DNA of 12,221 nucleotides from JBKHJZ01 sp046537875 (GCA_046537875.1 JBKHJZ010000097.1:1-12221), one strand, 5' to 3'. Positions 1 to 6,816 are shown, counted from the first letter of the stretch. The notes: a model not told the origin generated them from the sequence alone. Program-made: numbers and translations.

Positions 1-1
1 G

Positions 2-880
2 ACGGCGTTCCTCCTGAGGCCGGGGGCCGACGTGTGGGAAGAGATCCCGTTCCCGCATCGGGTCAGCCCGCCGCGGACCTCGGAGCCGTGGACGTTCCAG
101 TCCCTCGTTGCCGCGACGCCGGGTGGCGACGTGTTCGCGCTCGTCAGCAGCGGCCCCAACGAGATCGCGTACCCGCCATGGCGGCTGCTGGTGCTGCGTG
201 ACGGCGAGTGGGTCGAGCGCGCCACCATGGCCGACGTCGACCCCAAGGGACTCTGCGCGAGCCGGGAGGCGTACTACGTCCTGACATCGGACACGTCGCC
301 CCTGCCGAGCGCGGAGCAGCCGCCCGGCCCGGCCCGGGAAGGACCGCCCCCGCCGGCACGGATGGCGCTCTACGAGGTGCCCTTCGGCGGTGGCGAGCCG
401 AGCCCGGTCGCCTTGCCCGATGTCGACACCTCGATGGCCGGGGTCGCGGTGTCGCTCGCGTGTGATCGGGGCGGTCCGTACCTGACCTCGTCCACCCCGA
501 CATCGGATGCACCGATGGTCGTGTTCGCCCGGCGTGCCGGCCGGTGGGAGACCGTCGAGGGCGACTGGTCACCGGGGCTGGTGCAGCGGACGCACTCGGC
601 ACCGGACGGGGTCGCCATCGTCGTGACGGCGCTGAGGCCGATCCGGCTGACCGTCCACACGGTCGCCGCCGGGGAGCAGGCTGCCCGGGCCCTGGATCCT
701 CGCTTCGGCCACCGCCTCCTCGCCCCGGACCCCGTCGACGGCGGGTTCGTCACGATCGGGCCACTCCCGCACCTGAGTGCGGAGGTGGAGGCCGCGGACC
801 CCTCTGCCCGAGCGGACGGGGACATCACCATCGAGACGCTCGGGTTCCAATCGTCCCGATTGGGTGACTCTGCAAGGTGA
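2..880 (+). CDS. hypothetical protein, beta-propeller-like (5' end outside window)
   Basis: The reading frame is open from base 2 and ends at TGA 878-880, giving 292 visible residues. A GTG at 32 could be read as a start, but the frame continues upstream without a stop and no Shine-Dalgarno precedes it, so the gene most likely begins outside the window. The sequence has spaced repeats of the type VFALVSSGP, WRLLVLRDGEWVE, MVVFARRAGRWETVEGDW and DPVDGGFVTIGP, alternating short beta strands with Gly/Asp turns. This suggests blades of a beta-propeller or sialidase-like fold. A Pro-rich linker (PPGPAREGPPPPAR) lies near visible residue 110. No catalytic motif is recognisable and the N-terminus, where a signal peptide would be, is missing. 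The frame is well supported by codon use; the fold is inference and the function is unknown. Confidence 0.75.
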   Translation, partial: TAFLLRPGADVWEEIPFPHRVSPPRTSEPWTFQSLVAATPGGDVFALVSSGPNEIAYPPWRLLVLRDGEWVERATMADVDPKGLCASREAYYVLTSDTSPLPSAEQPPGPAREGPPPPARMALYEVPFGGGEPSPVALPDVDTSMAGVAVSLACDRGGPYLTSSTPTSDAPMVVFARRAGRWETVEGDWSPGLVQRTHSAPDGVAIVVTALRPIRLTVHTVAAGEQAARALDPRFGHRLLAPDPVDGGFVTIGPLPHLSAEVEAADPSARADGDITIETLGFQSSRLGDSAR

Positions 881-891
881 GGAAGGGCCAC

Positions 892-1311
892 CTACTCGCC
901 CGAGGGGGTGCTTCGCGCGAGCGGGGTGGTGGCGGAGTCCGCCGAGTGGTCGGCGCTGCGCCAGGGCGCACGGCGAGCGGTTGCGCACCGGTGGGCACGT
1001 TCGTGCCCGGAGCCGGGTGCGAGCTCGACGTGCCGGGGTGGGCCAGCCAGCTCGCCGTCGGCGGTCCCGCACCGTGCGCCTGCCCGGCGGGATGGGCGGC
1101 GACGAGCGCGGCCGGGGGACTGGTGTCGCTGGAAGCCGAGGGCGGGCACGACGAAGCCGAGCACCCGGGTGAGACGGCCGCGCGGCCGGCGGGCGGTCGG
1201 GGGCCGCGCACCGGGGCGACACTCTGCGGCGAGGCGAGCGCGTTCGGACTCGGCCATCAGCCGACTCCGACGCTCCCGGGCGAGGTGGTCCGATGCCTGG
1301 GGCCAGAACAT
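892..1311 (-). CDS. possible small protein divergent from the WYL regulator; 3' part may be degenerate
   Basis: An open minus-strand frame of 139 codons starts at ATG 1311-1309 and stops at TAG 894-892. The first ~60 residues look like a real small actinobacterial protein: a charged amphipathic helix (RERRSRLMAESERARLA) followed by an Arg/Pro-rich segment (RRPRGRLTRVLG). The remainder is Arg/Pro/Ala-rich without clear structure and could be read-through of a decayed or frameshifted gene. A TAGGGT box lies six bases before the ATG, which fits leaderless initiation. The start is 63 bp from the divergent WYL regulator, with an operator-like palindrome between them. No family is recognised. The alternative is that 881-1311 is non-coding, since GC-rich DNA yields long chance frames. 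Apart from this frame I see nothing convincing in 881-1310. Confidence 0.33.
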   Translation of the reverse strand: MFWPQASDHLARERRSRLMAESERARLAAECRPGARPPTARRPRGRLTRVLGFVVPALGFQRHQSPGRARRRPSRRAGARCGTADGELAGPPRHVELAPGSGHERAHRCATARRAPWRSADHSADSATTPLARSTPSGE

Positions 1312-1317
1312 GGGTGG

Positions 1318-1323
1318 ACCCTA
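1318..1323 (-). promoter_or_regulatory. putative -10 box (TAGGGT) for the divergent small gene
   Basis: On the minus strand TAGGGT matches the TAnnnT consensus and is followed by six bases and then the ATG at 1311. That geometry is typical of leaderless actinobacterial genes. No convincing -35 box is seen. Confidence 0.3.
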
Positions 1324-1331
1324 CGGAGCAA

Positions 1332-1352
1332 CCTGGACAGAATATGTCCGGG
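1332..1352. promoter_or_regulatory. operator-like inverted repeat upstream of the WYL regulator
   Basis: The arms GGACA (1335-1339) and TGTCC (1345-1349) flank the 5-base spacer GAATA. After one mismatched pair the symmetry continues with CC/GG on the outside. The site lies 22 bp before the regulator's start and between two divergent starts, in the only locally AT-richer patch. This is where an autoregulatory operator would be expected; YafY-type WYL regulators often control their own and neighbouring genes. Which protein binds is inference. Confidence 0.5.
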
Positions 1353-1374
1353 TCGTCCCGAAAGGATGAGTGCG

Positions 1375-2325
1375 ATGGGGTCGCCGGCCGAGCGGATCCT
1401 GGATCTGCTCTCGCTGTTCGAGAGTCGCCCCCGGTGGCAGGCGGCCGAGCTGGCGGACAGGCTGGATGTCACCGAGAGGACGGTGCGACGCGACGTCACC
1501 CGCCTTCGCGACCTGGGCTACCCGGTGGAGGCCGAGGCCGGCCCCGCGGGTGGCTACCGGCTGGGCGCAGGACGATCCCTGCCGCCGCTGCTCCTGGCGG
1601 ACGACGAGGCGGTGGCCGTCGCCCTCGGACTGCGGTTGGCAACCCGCTACGGGCTGACGGGCGTGGACGACGCCGCGGTCGCCGCGCTGGCCAAGCTCGA
1701 CCAGGTGCTTCCCAGCCGCCTGCGCGAGCGGATCACCGCCGTCACATCGAGCACCGTGTTCGTGGCGCGCCCGGCGTCGGGTCGGGTGTCACCGGACCTG
1801 TTGCTGGTCCTCGCACAGGGATGCCGCGACCTGGAGCGGGTCCGGTTCCGCTACCGGGCTGGGAACGGGGCCGAGAGCGAACGTCGCGTCGAGCCGTACC
1901 GCCTCGTCAGCGCCACGGGCCGCTGGTACCTGGTGGCCTTCGACCTGGATCGAGCAGCGTGGCGGACGTTCCGCGTGGACCGCATGTCCGACGTGGTGCT
2001 GAGCGGTCACCGCTTCGACCGGCGTGAGGAACCGGACGCCGCGACCCTGGTCGCCGAGGGGATCGCCATCCGCGCCTATGACCGGCAGGCGGAGGTGGTT
2101 CTGCGCGCCTCCCTCGAGGAGTGCGTCGAGCTGGTTCCACCGACGATCGGGACGTTGGAGGATCTGGGGGGCGCCACCCTTCTGCGCCTCGGTTCGAACG
2201 ACCTCGACTGGATCGCTCGCTATCTGGCCTCCCTGCCCGTGGGCTGCGAGGTGCGACAGCCGCCCGAGTTGCGAGCGGCGCTCCGTTCGCTGGGTCGGCG
2301 GCTCGTGCGCGAGCACCGGGGGTGA
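1375..2325 (+). CDS. YafY-family transcriptional regulator (HTH-WYL-WCX)
   Basis: A 316-residue DNA-binding regulator. Residues ~5-60 form a DeoR/HTH_11-type winged helix, with ELADRLDVTERTVRRDVTRL as helix-turn-helix and GPAGGYRLG as the wing. The WYL domain spans about 140-205 and contains GRWYLVAFDLD, the signature for which the family is named, and TFRVDRM. The C-terminal third is a WCX-like extension. WYL domains bind ligands or nucleic acid, and family members act as repressors or activators. I chose ATG 1375 because AAAGGA (1361-1366) sits eight bases upstream; ATG 1366 is in frame but that element abuts it. The open frame reaching back to 877 is low-complexity and was not included. 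A palindrome at 1332-1352 suggests autoregulation. A hairpin 11 bases after the stop ends the unit. The target and ligand are unknown. Confidence 0.92.
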   Translation: MGSPAERILDLLSLFESRPRWQAAELADRLDVTERTVRRDVTRLRDLGYPVEAEAGPAGGYRLGAGRSLPPLLLADDEAVAVALGLRLATRYGLTGVDDAAVAALAKLDQVLPSRLRERITAVTSSTVFVARPASGRVSPDLLLVLAQGCRDLERVRFRYRAGNGAESERRVEPYRLVSATGRWYLVAFDLDRAAWRTFRVDRMSDVVLSGHRFDRREEPDAATLVAEGIAIRAYDRQAEVVLRASLEECVELVPPTIGTLEDLGGATLLRLGSNDLDWIARYLASLPVGCEVRQPPELRAALRSLGRRLVREHRG

Positions 2326-2335
2326 ACCTGACGTT

Positions 2336-2355
2336 GCCGACCGATCACGGTCGGC
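2336..2355 (+). terminator. hairpin terminator after the WYL regulator
   Basis: The perfect 8-bp arms GCCGACCG and CGGTCGGC flank the tetraloop ATCA, 11 bases after the regulator's stop. No U-tract follows, which is common for actinobacterial intrinsic terminators. It would insulate the vapBC promoter that starts just downstream. It could alternatively be a protein-binding palindrome of that promoter. Confidence 0.6.
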
Positions 2356-2364
2356 GTGAGGGGG

Positions 2365-2389
2365 GTGCATGCACTGGTACCATATATGG
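2365..2389 (+). promoter_or_regulatory. vapBC promoter/operator: nested palindromes with a leaderless -10 box
   Basis: Three perfect palindromes follow closely: GTGCATGCAC (2365-2374), GGTACC (2376-2381) and CCATATATGG (2380-2389). TACCAT (2378-2383) matches TAnnnT and is followed by seven bases and then the GTG start at 2391, which fits leaderless transcription. Ribbon-helix-helix antitoxins bind short palindromes at their own promoters, alone or with toxin, so this is the probable autoregulatory site. The palindromes are read directly; the binding is inference. Confidence 0.55.
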
Positions 2390-2390
2390 C

Positions 2391-2600
2391 GTGAGTCACA
2401 AGACGACGATCTACCTGCCTGACGACCTGAAGGCAGCGATCGAGGGCGAGGCGAGGCGCCGAGGCGTGTCGGAGGCCGAAGTGATCCGGCGTGCCATCGC
2501 CCGGGACGTTGCTCGGCCCCGGCCCCGATTCGGGATCATCGACGGTGAACCCATCGCCGAGCGGGCGGAGGAGCTCCTGAACGGCTTCGGCGAGCGGTGA
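2391..2600 (+). CDS. vapB: VapB-type antitoxin, ribbon-helix-helix
   Basis: A 69-residue protein. Residues 3-41 form a ribbon-helix-helix: strand KTTIYLPDDL, helix KAAIEGEARRRG, turn VSEAEVIRRAI. The C-terminal tail (PRPRFGIIDGEPIAERAEELLNGF) is the part that would fold onto and neutralise the toxin. There is no Shine-Dalgarno; the GTG at 2391 follows a TACCAT box by seven bases. The frame is open much further upstream inside the WYL gene, but the RHH begins right at this start. The stop overlaps the VapC start by four bases, so translation is probably coupled. The protein should repress its own promoter through the palindromes at 2365-2389. Confidence 0.88.
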   Translation: MSHKTTIYLPDDLKAAIEGEARRRGVSEAEVIRRAIARDVARPRPRFGIIDGEPIAERAEELLNGFGER

Positions 2601-3007
2601 TCGTCGCCGACACCAGCGGCCTGCTCGCACTGTTCAACGCGCGCGAGCCGCGACACGACGACGCCCGCCGCGTCGTCGAGCGCGAGAAGGACCCGCTCGT
2701 CGTCTCGCCGTTCGTGATCGCCGAGCTCGACTACCTCGTCGCGACGCGGCTCGGTGTCGACGCCGAGCTCGCGGTGCTCAGGGAGCTCACGGGGGGCGCG
2801 TATCACCTGCCGCAGATCAGCATCGACGATCTGCACGAGTGTGTTGCGGTCATCGAGCGCTACCGGGACCAGGAGATCGGGCTGGCGGACGCCTCGCTGG
2901 TGGTTCTCGCCGCGCGCCACTCGACCCGGCAGATCTTGACGCTCGACCACCGCCACTTCCGAGTTCTTCGGCCGGTCGACGGCGGCCGCTTTCGCCTGTT
3001 GCCGTGA
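2597..3007 (+). CDS. vapC: VapC-type toxin, PIN-domain ribonuclease
   Basis: A 136-residue PIN domain covering the whole protein. The acidic residues of the metal site are visible: D5 (MIVADTSGLLALF), E43 (FVIAELDYL), D98 (GLADASLVVLA) and D117 (ILTLDHRHF). PIN toxins are Mg/Mn-dependent endoribonucleases that cut tRNA or rRNA and arrest growth until antitoxin is restored; the RNA target here is unknown. The GTG start overlaps the VapB stop in a GTGA. All four acidic positions are intact, so the toxin is probably active. A chromosomal single-copy pair like this is common in actinomycetes and is not itself evidence of a mobile element. Confidence 0.92.
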   Translation: MIVADTSGLLALFNAREPRHDDARRVVEREKDPLVVSPFVIAELDYLVATRLGVDAELAVLRELTGGAYHLPQISIDDLHECVAVIERYRDQEIGLADASLVVLAARHSTRQILTLDHRHFRVLRPVDGGRFRLLP

Positions 3008-3233
3008 GATCTCCGGATCACATCGGTCACCCGCGCTAGCGTCACCGCCGAGTTCAGCACCGGGCGATCGGGGGTCGGGAGATCGCTGGGATCGTGGGGA
3101 ATCGCGCCGATTCCGTCGGCAGCCCCCTTGGATCGCGAGCGTTCGGCCGGTCGTCGTGCCGGAGGCGCTGGCGAGCGCGTGTGCGTGCTGACAAGTGCTG
3201 AGAGGCAGAGACGACGTGCTGGGGAGCAGGAAC

Positions 3234-3776
3234 ATGACGATGGTCGGTCGAGCTCGCAGGACGGGCGTGGCGTTGGTGGTGGTGCTCACGGCCTCCGTCG
3301 TGTTCGGGCCGCCGCATGCCGGCGCACAGGACTCGGCCGGTGAACCGCCGCGCGAGGTGCGTCCGGTCCTGGGTACGGACACTGCATGTGATCCGGAAAC
3401 GGGCGAGTTGGTGATCTCCGGCGAGTGGTCGAACCCGTCGGATCTCGAGGTGCGGTTCGTGGATCTGAGGGTGGAGCTGCACCTGGCGATTCCCGGCACT
3501 GAGCCGGTCGAGTTCGAGATCGTCGACGTCACTCAGATCTTCCCGACCGAGCTGGCGCCGCACGAGGCGGTAGCGATCGGGCCCGAGCGAATCCCGGTCG
3601 ACGAGTGGTGGAATCTCGGGCTCGGGGGCGAGTTCGTCGTCGAGGGGTTCGACCCGGTGCCCCTCGCCAGCACGTTGGAGCTGAATGCGCCGTGCACCGG
3701 GGTCGAGCTTCCGGAGCCGCCGCCGGTGGAGGAGCCGGCGGAGCCGATCGAGGAGATGCCGCGCTTCACCGGGTGA
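3234..3776 (+). CDS. secreted protein of unknown function, paralog 1 (two-cysteine domain, PRFTG tail)
   Basis: A 180-residue exported protein. Residues 1-31 form a Sec signal peptide (basic RARR, hydrophobic VALVVVLTASVVF, cleavage after AGA before Q32). The mature core contains C52 in ACDPETGELV, then SNPSD, PGTEP, FPTELAPHEAVAIG and VEGF, and ends at C154. Cysteines 102 residues apart around a strand-rich core suggest an Ig-like beta-sandwich closed by a disulfide, comparable to WHy/FxLYD-type domains; this is inference. The tail is Pro/Glu-rich and ends in EEMPRFTG with nothing after it. GGGGAG (3221-3226) lies seven bases before the ATG. The next gene is a paralog with the same core motifs and an almost identical tail. 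No family name is recognised. Confidence 0.85.
   Translation: MTMVGRARRTGVALVVVLTASVVFGPPHAGAQDSAGEPPREVRPVLGTDTACDPETGELVISGEWSNPSDLEVRFVDLRVELHLAIPGTEPVEFEIVDVTQIFPTELAPHEAVAIGPERIPVDEWWNLGLGGEFVVEGFDPVPLASTLELNAPCTGVELPEPPPVEEPAEPIEEMPRFTG
3710..3776 (+). repeat. direct repeat copy 1, encoding the PRFTG tail
   Basis: These 67 bases at the 3' end of paralog 1, including its stop codon, match 4339-4405 at 65 positions. The differences are G/C in a Pro codon (silent) and T/C changing Met to Thr. The match stops exactly at the stop codon. Confidence 0.9.
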
Positions 3777-3874
3777 GCGCCGGAGGTGGGTGAGCGCACC
3801 AGTGCGGCCTGTGACCGATGCTGCGGGAGGGCCAATCGGAGATGCGCCGATCGACAGACACAGGGGGAATCACG

Positions 3875-4405
3875 ATGAACGGTGCCCGTCTGGCTCGGCG
3901 GCTGGCAGTGACGGCTGTGTTTGCGGGCGCGATGTCCGGGCTGGTGGGCGTCCCACCGGCTGCCTCCCAGGAGGCGCCGGAGCGCACGCCGGTCCCGGCC
4001 TTCCCCGGGCTGGCCTGTGATCCGGAGACAGGGGAGCTGGTGATGGAAGGCGCGATCTCGAACCCGGTCGACGCGGAGATGACCCTGACCAGGGTGGAGG
4101 TCGCTCTGGTCCTTGACCCGGGCACCGAGGCCGAGGAGGAGATCGACCTCTCGCATCTGTTCCCGGAGACGCTCGCGCCGTTGGAGTCGGTGCCGATCGG
4201 CCGGCTCACCTTCCCCGGCGACAGGCCGTGGGGACTGCGCCTCGGCATCGAGACGATGGTCGAGGGGTTCGAGGAGCCGGGGTCTGTCGCGGGGGTGCCC
4301 GTCCTCTCGGGTCCGTGCGAGCAGCCGGACGAACCGCGTCCGGAGCCGCCGCCGGTGGAGGAGCCCGCGGAGCCGATCGAGGAGACGCCGCGCTTCACCG
4401 GGTGA
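3875..4405 (+). CDS. secreted protein of unknown function, paralog 2 (two-cysteine domain, PRFTG tail)
   Basis: A 176-residue exported protein homologous to the gene before it. The signal peptide spans residues 1-31 (ARLARR, then hydrophobic AVTAVFAGAMSGLVGV), with cleavage predicted before Q32, the same position as in paralog 1. The core shows C48 in ACDPETGELV, SNPVD, PGTEAEEEIDLSHLFPETLAP, VPIG, VEGF and C148, again a pair about 100 residues apart. A Pro/Glu-rich tail ends in EETPRFTG. AGGGGGA (3862-3868) precedes the ATG by six bases. The 98-bp gap to paralog 1 has no clear terminator, so the two are probably co-transcribed, but paralog 2 has its own good ribosome-binding site. The acidic tail and absence of an anchor suggest a secreted or envelope-associated protein; the partner is unknown. 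Confidence 0.85.
   Translation: MNGARLARRLAVTAVFAGAMSGLVGVPPAASQEAPERTPVPAFPGLACDPETGELVMEGAISNPVDAEMTLTRVEVALVLDPGTEAEEEIDLSHLFPETLAPLESVPIGRLTFPGDRPWGLRLGIETMVEGFEEPGSVAGVPVLSGPCEQPDEPRPEPPPVEEPAEPIEETPRFTG
4339..4405 (+). repeat. direct repeat copy 2, encoding the PRFTG tail
   Basis: This is the second copy of the 67-base repeat (65 of 67 identical to 3710-3776), in the same frame and ending at the same stop codon. By contrast, the shared CDPETGELV block upstream differs at four synonymous sites in nine codons. Confidence 0.9.
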
Positions 4406-4477
4406 CCGGGGTCCCGCCCCGGTACAGGCACTTCACGCAGGGTGCAGGCGCGGCCGGAGGCTCATCCGGTGTGGAAG

Positions 4478-4520
4478 CGACGAGTGTGCGACCCGACCTA
4501 TGTCGATCGCACACTCGTCG
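4478..4520. terminator. bidirectional hairpin between convergent genes
   Basis: The perfect 14-bp arms CGACGAGTGTGCGA (4478-4491) and TCGCACACTCGTCG (4507-4520) enclose a 15-base loop that can itself pair (CGAC/GTCG around CTAT). It lies between the stop of paralog 2 (4405) and the stop of the oppositely oriented transporter (4554). That is the expected place for a shared terminator. No U-tract is visible on either strand. Confidence 0.7.
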
Positions 4521-4553
4521 GCATGTTCGGGACGGCGATGCATCCCCGGGTGG

Positions 4554-6809
4554 TCAGATTCGCCCGTCCCCGGCGGACGTAGCGCCGACAGCGGTCCGCT
4601 CCTTCTCGTGCGGAGTCTCCGGGCCGGGTGCCTCGGGGGCCGTCCCCTCGATGTGGATCGCCGGGAGCACCCGATCGAGCCAGCCGGGGAGCCACCAGTT
4701 GCGGTCGCCGAGCAGCTCCATGGTGGCGGGGACCACCACGAGGCGGACGATCGTCGCATCGACCAGAACGGCAGTCGCCAGCCCGAGCCCGAAGAGCTGG
4801 AGGGACCGGTCGGGTGAGAGCACGAAGCCGGCGAAGACCACGATCATGATGGCGGCCGCTGCGGTGATCACCCGGGCCGTGGAGGCCAGCCCGGTGGCCA
4901 CGGCCGTGGCGTTGTCGCCGCTGGTGTCGTAGTGCTCCCGGATGCGGGACAGGAGGAAGACCTCGTAGTCCATCGAGAGGCCGAAGACGATGGCGAACAG
5001 CATCATCGGCGCCCACGCCTCCACCGGGCCGGGCTCGCCCGCACCGATCAGGCCGGCGCCCCATCCCCACTGGAACACGGCGACGATCACGCCGTAGGCC
5101 GCACCGATCGAGAGCAGGTTCATCACCACCGCCTTGAGGGGCACGAGCAGGCTCCGGAACACGGCCATGAGGACGGCGAACGACACGGCCAGCACCACGG
5201 CGATGAACACCGGGAGGCGGTCGGCGGTGAAGTCAGCGGAGTCGACGACGCTGGCCTGACTGCCACCCACCAGCACCTCGAGGGCGGTGCCCTCCGATGC
5301 GGGCGGCACGACGTCGTTCCGCAGGCGGTTGACGAGCTCGGTCGTCTCCTCGTCCTGTGGCGCGCTCGCCGGGTACACGGTGACGAGGGCGACATCGCCG
5401 GCCTCGTTGCGGATCGCGGGGATCACCCCGGCCACCCCGTTGACGCTCGGTAGCTCGGCGGCGAGCCGGTCGAGCTCGCCTGCCGCCTCGGCGTCGGGCA
5501 CGGAGGCCGCCAGGAACAGCGGACCGTTGACGCCGGGGCCGAAGCCCTCGGCCAGCAGGTCGTAGGCCCGGCGGGTGGTGTCGGTCTCCGGGCGGTTCCC
5601 GGCGTCGCCGAAGCCGAGCCGCATCCCGAACGTCGGCAGTGCGAGCACGACGAGCACCACCAGCGCCAGGGTCGCCGGCACCGCCGGCCGGCGCTGGATC
5701 ACCTGACTCCAGCGACGCCACACCGTCCCGCCCTCGGGACCGGCGCGGTGGCGGTGGGGAAGTCCCAGCCGGTCGATGTTGCGGCCCACGAACCCGAGCA
5801 CGGCGGGCAGCAGGGTCACGGCGGCCAGCATGGTCATGGCCACACCGGAGGCCGCCGCGATGCCGAGCGCCCGGTTGACATCGAGGCCGACGACCAGCAG
5901 GCCGAGGACCGAGACGACCACGGTGGTCCCCGCGAAGAGGACCGCCCGCCCCGCGGTGTCCATGGCGAGCTCGACCGAGCCGGCCGGGTCGAGCCCGCCG
6001 GCAAGGCCCTCGCGGTACCGGGTGACGATGAACAGGGCGTAGTCGATGCCCACGCCGATGCCGAGCATGAGCACCAGCTGGAGCGTGAAGCTCGGCATGG
6101 TCACCACGTTGGCGAGCAGGGTCACGAGGGCGGCCCCCGTGCCGATGCCGAACGCCGCGGTCAGGAGCGGCAACCCCATGGCGAGCAGGGAGCCGAAGGC
6201 GATGAGCAGGATCACCACGGCGGCGAGCACCCCGACGGCCTCACTGCCGCCCTCCGCCTCCTCGGCGAAGCGGTCGCCCCCGAGCTCCAGCTGCGCACCC
6301 GGAACCTGCGCGCCCTCGACGAGATCGCGGATCTCCGCGACCGCATCCTCGTACGACGCATCGCTGCGATCCGCCAGGCTGATCTCGGCGAACGCAACGG
6401 TCCCATCGTCGCTGATCTGCGAGCCCGAGCTCGGCTCGTAGGGGTTGGACACGGTCGCGTCCGGGACCGTCGCCGCGATGTCGCCCAACAGGTCGGTCAC
6501 CGGGCCGGCGACCGCCGGGTCCTCGACACCGCGGTCCGAGGCGACGACCAGCTTGCCCTGGAACCCGGCGCGGGTGGGGAAGCCTCCCGCCTCGAGAAGC
6601 TCGACCGCCTCCTGGCTCTCCGACCCCGGCAGCTCGAACTCGTCCTCGAACGTCCCCGCCGCCGCGCCCGACAGCGCCAGCAGGCCGACGGCGAGGAGGA
6701 TCCAGGCCGCCAGCACGCGCCGCCGGCGCCGGTAGCTGAGGCGACCGAGCCGTCGGAGCGCGGAGTCGCGCCCGGCGCGGACAGCCGTCTGTTGCTGGTT
6801 GTGTTGCAT
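4554..6809 (-). CDS. MMPL/RND-superfamily transporter
   Basis: A 751-residue inner-membrane transporter with the two-fold MMPL architecture. It has TM1 at ~32-52, an extracytoplasmic domain (~55-188), five TMs (~190-340), a cytoplasmic loop, TM7 (~378-394), a second outer domain (~395-530) and five TMs (~533-700). The proton-relay Asp-Tyr pairs typical of the family are at D256-Y257 (GVGIDYALFIVTRYREG) and D614-Y615 (GLSMDYEVFLLSRIREHY). MMPL proteins export lipids, siderophores or drugs using the proton gradient; the substrate cannot be read here. I prefer ATG 6809 over the in-frame GTG at 6818 because TACCGT lies exactly seven bases upstream, as for a leaderless gene. It lies 124 bp downstream of a kinase/regulator pair on the same strand, which probably controls it. 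Confidence 0.93.
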   Translation of the reverse strand: MQHNQQQTAVRAGRDSALRRLGRLSYRRRRRVLAAWILLAVGLLALSGAAAGTFEDEFELPGSESQEAVELLEAGGFPTRAGFQGKLVVASDRGVEDPAVAGPVTDLLGDIAATVPDATVSNPYEPSSGSQISDDGTVAFAEISLADRSDASYEDAVAEIRDLVEGAQVPGAQLELGGDRFAEEAEGGSEAVGVLAAVVILLIAFGSLLAMGLPLLTAAFGIGTGAALVTLLANVVTMPSFTLQLVLMLGIGVGIDYALFIVTRYREGLAGGLDPAGSVELAMDTAGRAVLFAGTTVVVSVLGLLVVGLDVNRALGIAAASGVAMTMLAAVTLLPAVLGFVGRNIDRLGLPHRHRAGPEGGTVWRRWSQVIQRRPAVPATLALVVLVVLALPTFGMRLGFGDAGNRPETDTTRRAYDLLAEGFGPGVNGPLFLAASVPDAEAAGELDRLAAELPSVNGVAGVIPAIRNEAGDVALVTVYPASAPQDEETTELVNRLRNDVVPPASEGTALEVLVGGSQASVVDSADFTADRLPVFIAVVLAVSFAVLMAVFRSLLVPLKAVVMNLLSIGAAYGVIVAVFQWGWGAGLIGAGEPGPVEAWAPMMLFAIVFGLSMDYEVFLLSRIREHYDTSGDNATAVATGLASTARVITAAAAIMIVVFAGFVLSPDRSLQLFGLGLATAVLVDATIVRLVVVPATMELLGDRNWWLPGWLDRVLPAIHIEGTAPEAPGPETPHEKERTAVGATSAGDGRI

Positions 6810-6816
6810 GGCCGGC

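Noticed and set aside
877..1374. Extension of the WYL regulator frame upstream to 877 (about 165 extra residues)
   Set aside because: The added part is Gly/Arg/Ala-rich with no domain, while the HTH begins right after the ATG at 1375, which has its own ribosome-binding site.
2391..3007. vapBC as the sign of a genomic island
   Set aside because: Base composition and codon use match the neighbours, and no integrase, tRNA or flanking direct repeats are seen.
2411..3532. Long minus-strand frame across vapBC and the start of paralog 1
   Set aside because: It spans unrelated plus-strand genes, has low-complexity Arg/Asp content and shows no recognisable domain or start signal.
3711..3776. PRFTG ending as a canonical LPxTG sortase anchor
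   Set aside because: The spacing differs from LPxTG, and no hydrophobic segment or basic tail follows in any frame in either gene; the stop comes directly after the Gly.
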